Shown here: positions 5,269 through 6,518 of the stretch, in pieces
Layout of the letters: every line of letters begins with the position of its first letter
Numbering within the stretch: the first letter of the stretch is position 1
NCBI GenBank assembly: GCA_025453735.1
Contig: JALOPY010000145.1
Location: 1-6,518, forward strand
Source: a bacterium
Lineage (GTDB): Bacteria > Zhuqueibacterota > Zhuqueibacteria > Thermofontimicrobiales > Thermofontimicrobiaceae
Direction: 5' to 3'
Length of the DNA: 6,518 nt
Notes under the pieces: generated by a model
What the model was told of the DNA's origin: nothing
The model's input: the letters and a program-made list of their open reading frames with translations, nothing else
Database searches by the model: none
Program-made: the position numbers and the translations under genes

Positions 5269-6024
5269 ATGGATTTGAAGAAATTTTGGTCACCCTTTTG
5301 CGGCGCCGTGTCAATTACTTTTGATGATGGCACAGAAAATCAACTGGAAAAAGCCATTCCCCCGATGGATCGACTGGGAATAAAAGGCACTTTTTATATT
5401 CATCCCCAGGGTGATGATTGGCAGGAGCGCCTGGCTCCCTGGAAAGATGTTGCAAAAAATGGACATGAGATTGGCAATCATTCGCTGTCCCACACCTGCT
5501 CCAGCAATTTTCTCATGAACTTTGGCGGTCTGGAAGAAAAGTCATTATTTGAAATCGAACAAGATATTTTGATCGCCCAAAAACGATTAGATCAAATCGC
5601 ACCACATCAACACGACTGGACATTCGGCTATCCTTGCAGCAATACATTTGTGGGAAGAGGAATTCAGCGACAGAGCTATGTGCCCATCATCGCCAAACAT
5701 TTTCTGGCAGGAAGAAGCTCTGGGGAATATGGCTTTGCCAATCATCCTGGCGTGGTGGATTTGTCCTGCGTTTGGGGCATTTCGGTTGAGAGAATGAGTG
5801 GCTTTGAAATGATTGGATTCGCGGAAGAATTAACGCATCGCGGTTTGTGGCTTATTTTGATTTTTCATGAAATCGATGGAGAACGACTGACCAACGGAAG
5901 CTATGATTTCAAAATGCTATTGCATTATTTGCATCGGAAGAGAGATTTGATCTGGACAGCGCCAGTGGTTGAGGTAGCAAAAAAAATTTGCTCCAGCGGA
6001 TTGAAACAGATCAACGGATGCTGA
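5269..6024 (+). CDS. NodB-type polysaccharide deacetylase (carbohydrate esterase 4-like), cytoplasmic
   Basis: A 251-residue protein with the NodB homology domain, whose members remove N- or O-acetyl groups from sugars using a divalent metal. Motif 1 is SITFDDG at 15-21 with Asp19 (general base) and Asp20 (metal). Motif 2 is GNHSLSH at 69-75 with metal ligands His71 and His75. FGYPCSNTFVGRG at 119-131 takes the place of motif 3, HFLAGRSSGEYG lies at 144-155, and LILIFHEIDG at 195-204 carries the final catalytic His200. The FGYPC and FLAGR pattern marks a subgroup distinct from classical chitin and peptidoglycan deacetylases. No signal peptide or membrane anchor precedes the domain, so it should act in the cytoplasm on a small imported molecule or precursor, not on a wall polymer. 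ATG 5269 was chosen over TTG 5239. The preceding terminator-like hairpin probably lowers its expression relative to the upstream genes. Confidence 0.9.
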   Translation: MDLKKFWSPFCGAVSITFDDGTENQLEKAIPPMDRLGIKGTFYIHPQGDDWQERLAPWKDVAKNGHEIGNHSLSHTCSSNFLMNFGGLEEKSLFEIEQDILIAQKRLDQIAPHQHDWTFGYPCSNTFVGRGIQRQSYVPIIAKHFLAGRSSGEYGFANHPGVVDLSCVWGISVERMSGFEMIGFAEELTHRGLWLILIFHEIDGERLTNGSYDFKMLLHYLHRKRDLIWTAPVVEVAKKICSSGLKQINGC

Positions 6025-6121
6025 ATTGATATTTTATCCGACGTCGTATCATCGATTGGGCGAGATGCTTTAATTTATCCCGTGAGCAAAAAAAACCTGA
6101 TGGATTCACAATTTTTCATTC

Positions 6122-6150
6122 TTGAGCTCGAAATTTATCTCTAGTAAAAT
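6122..6150 (+). promoter_or_regulatory. Candidate sigma70-type promoter for hsdM
   Basis: TTGAGC (6122-6127, four of six) and TAAAAT (6145-6150, five of six) are separated by 17 bases, the ideal spacing. Transcription would start near 6157 and give a leader of about 80 bases that includes the 6197-6213 palindromic element. It is a consensus match only. Confidence 0.42.
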
Positions 6151-6196
6151 TTATCTTGCTTCCTAAACTTATTTTATTAAATTTACAAAAAACAGA

Positions 6197-6213
6197 AAGT
6201 GACGGTCACATTA
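6197..6213 (+). repeat. Third copy of the AAGTGAYGGTCACATT palindromic element
   Basis: AAGTGACGGTCACATTA matches the minus-strand copy at 929-945 at 15 of 17 positions. Its core, GTGAC-G-GTCAC (6199-6209), is a perfect palindrome around a central G. It lies in the hsdM leader, 11 bases before the GGAG ribosome binding site (6224-6227). This position suits a repressor operator or a dispersed repeat. Confidence 0.6.
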
Positions 6214-6235
6214 GTAGCTCGCTGGAGAAACCTTT

Positions 6236-6518
6236 ATGCCCAACACCACGCTCGATATCAAAACCCTGGAAGGCTGGCTTTGGGAAGCCGCCTGCAAAAT
6301 TCGAGGCGAAGTGGATGCGCCGAAATACAAAGATTATATCTTGCCCTTGATATTCATAAAAAGACTTTCCGATGTTTATGATGATGAATTCGAAAATTTA
6401 TCAAAAGAATTTGGTGGCAGCGATGTTACTAAAAATGTCTTGCAAACGGCGCACTCGCTCGTCCGTTTTTATATTCCAGGTGAATCGAAATGGGCAAGCA
6501 TTGCCAGGCAAACCAACG
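6236..6518 (+). CDS. hsdM: Type I restriction-modification system DNA methyltransferase subunit, N-terminus (partial)
   Basis: The first 94 codons of a type I modification subunit that runs off the right edge. GGAG (6224-6227) lies eight bases before the ATG. The visible part is the HsdM N-terminal helical domain: LEGWLWEAACKIRGEVD at 11-27, then APKYKDYILPLIFIKRLSDV at 28-47 with YDDEFE next. This pattern is highly characteristic of this subunit, which joins the specificity subunit HsdS and reads its recognition helices. The SAM-binding and NPPF catalytic motifs would lie beyond the window, so activity cannot be judged. Type I systems normally also need hsdS and hsdR, expected further right if this is a complete locus. 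It has its own candidate promoter and is probably not part of the upstream metabolic cluster. Confidence 0.92.
   Translation, partial: MPNTTLDIKTLEGWLWEAACKIRGEVDAPKYKDYILPLIFIKRLSDVYDDEFENLSKEFGGSDVTKNVLQTAHSLVRFYIPGESKWASIARQTN

Larger units (their letters stand above)
6025..6235. other. Spacer between the deacetylase gene and hsdM
   Basis: This 211-base AT-rich spacer holds the candidate promoter at 6122-6150 and the palindromic element at 6197-6213. I see no clear intrinsic terminator after the deacetylase gene. Short frames crossing 6156-6381 overlap the HsdM start and show no protein-like character. Confidence 0.55.

Noticed and set aside
6015..6040. CGGAT/ATCCG inverted repeat after the deacetylase
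   Set aside because: Only five base pairs with a 16-base loop and no T-tract, so it is not a credible terminator.
6156..6381. Two overlapping 60-64 codon plus-strand frames
   Set aside because: They overlap the clear HsdM start in other frames and lack ribosome binding sites.
1..6518. CRISPR arrays, tRNA or rRNA genes, transposase genes
   Set aside because: No regularly spaced repeats, cloverleaf-like segments, conserved rRNA blocks or transposase motifs were seen on either strand.

Overview
The window is bacterial and reads like a member of the FCB-type environmental lineages (Calditrichota/KSB1-like or similar). This is an inference from mixed signs: a secreted DUF2961/GH172 protein, a ThuA-like protein, a signal peptide ending in HAQ, moderate base composition with AT-rich spacers, and clear GGAG-type ribosome binding sites, which argue against typical Bacteroidota. 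I cannot name the species from sequence alone.

Layout. Positions 1-854 (minus strand) hold the N-terminal 284 codons of an exported GH172 (DUF2961) glycoside hydrolase that runs off the left edge. A 335-base AT-rich divergent spacer (855-1189) follows, with a large palindromic element near the GH172 side and a second hairpin just before the next gene. From 1190 to 6024 five genes lie on the plus strand: a ThuA-family protein, an M28-family metallopeptidase, a ten-helix EamA/DMT transporter, a DegT/DnrJ/EryC1/StrS PLP-dependent aminotransferase, and a NodB-type polysaccharide deacetylase. The transporter and aminotransferase genes are 12 bases apart. The ThuA-M28 gap is wider and holds a low-complexity A/C-rich sequence and its inverted copy. 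The aminotransferase-deacetylase gap holds a very strong stem-loop with a T-rich tail, so the deacetylase may be expressed by read-through or attenuation. After a 211-base spacer with a plausible sigma70-type promoter, the N-terminal 94 codons of a type I restriction-modification methyltransferase subunit (HsdM) begin at 6236 and run off the right edge.

How the genes may work together (inference). GH172 would cut a furanoside or other glycan outside the cytoplasm. A DMT carrier would move a small product across the inner membrane. The ThuA-like protein, aminotransferase, NodB deacetylase and M28 hydrolase have no visible signal peptides, so they would act on an N-acylated or amino sugar, or a sugar-peptide conjugate, in the cytoplasm. 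This looks like a small carbohydrate or amino-sugar module without a described counterpart that I recognise. The substrate cannot be read from the sequence. The most unusual non-coding signal is a 17-base element, consensus AAGTGAYGGTCACATTW. It occurs as a back-to-back pair in the GH172 leader and once in the hsdM leader, so it is either a shared operator or a dispersed repeat.
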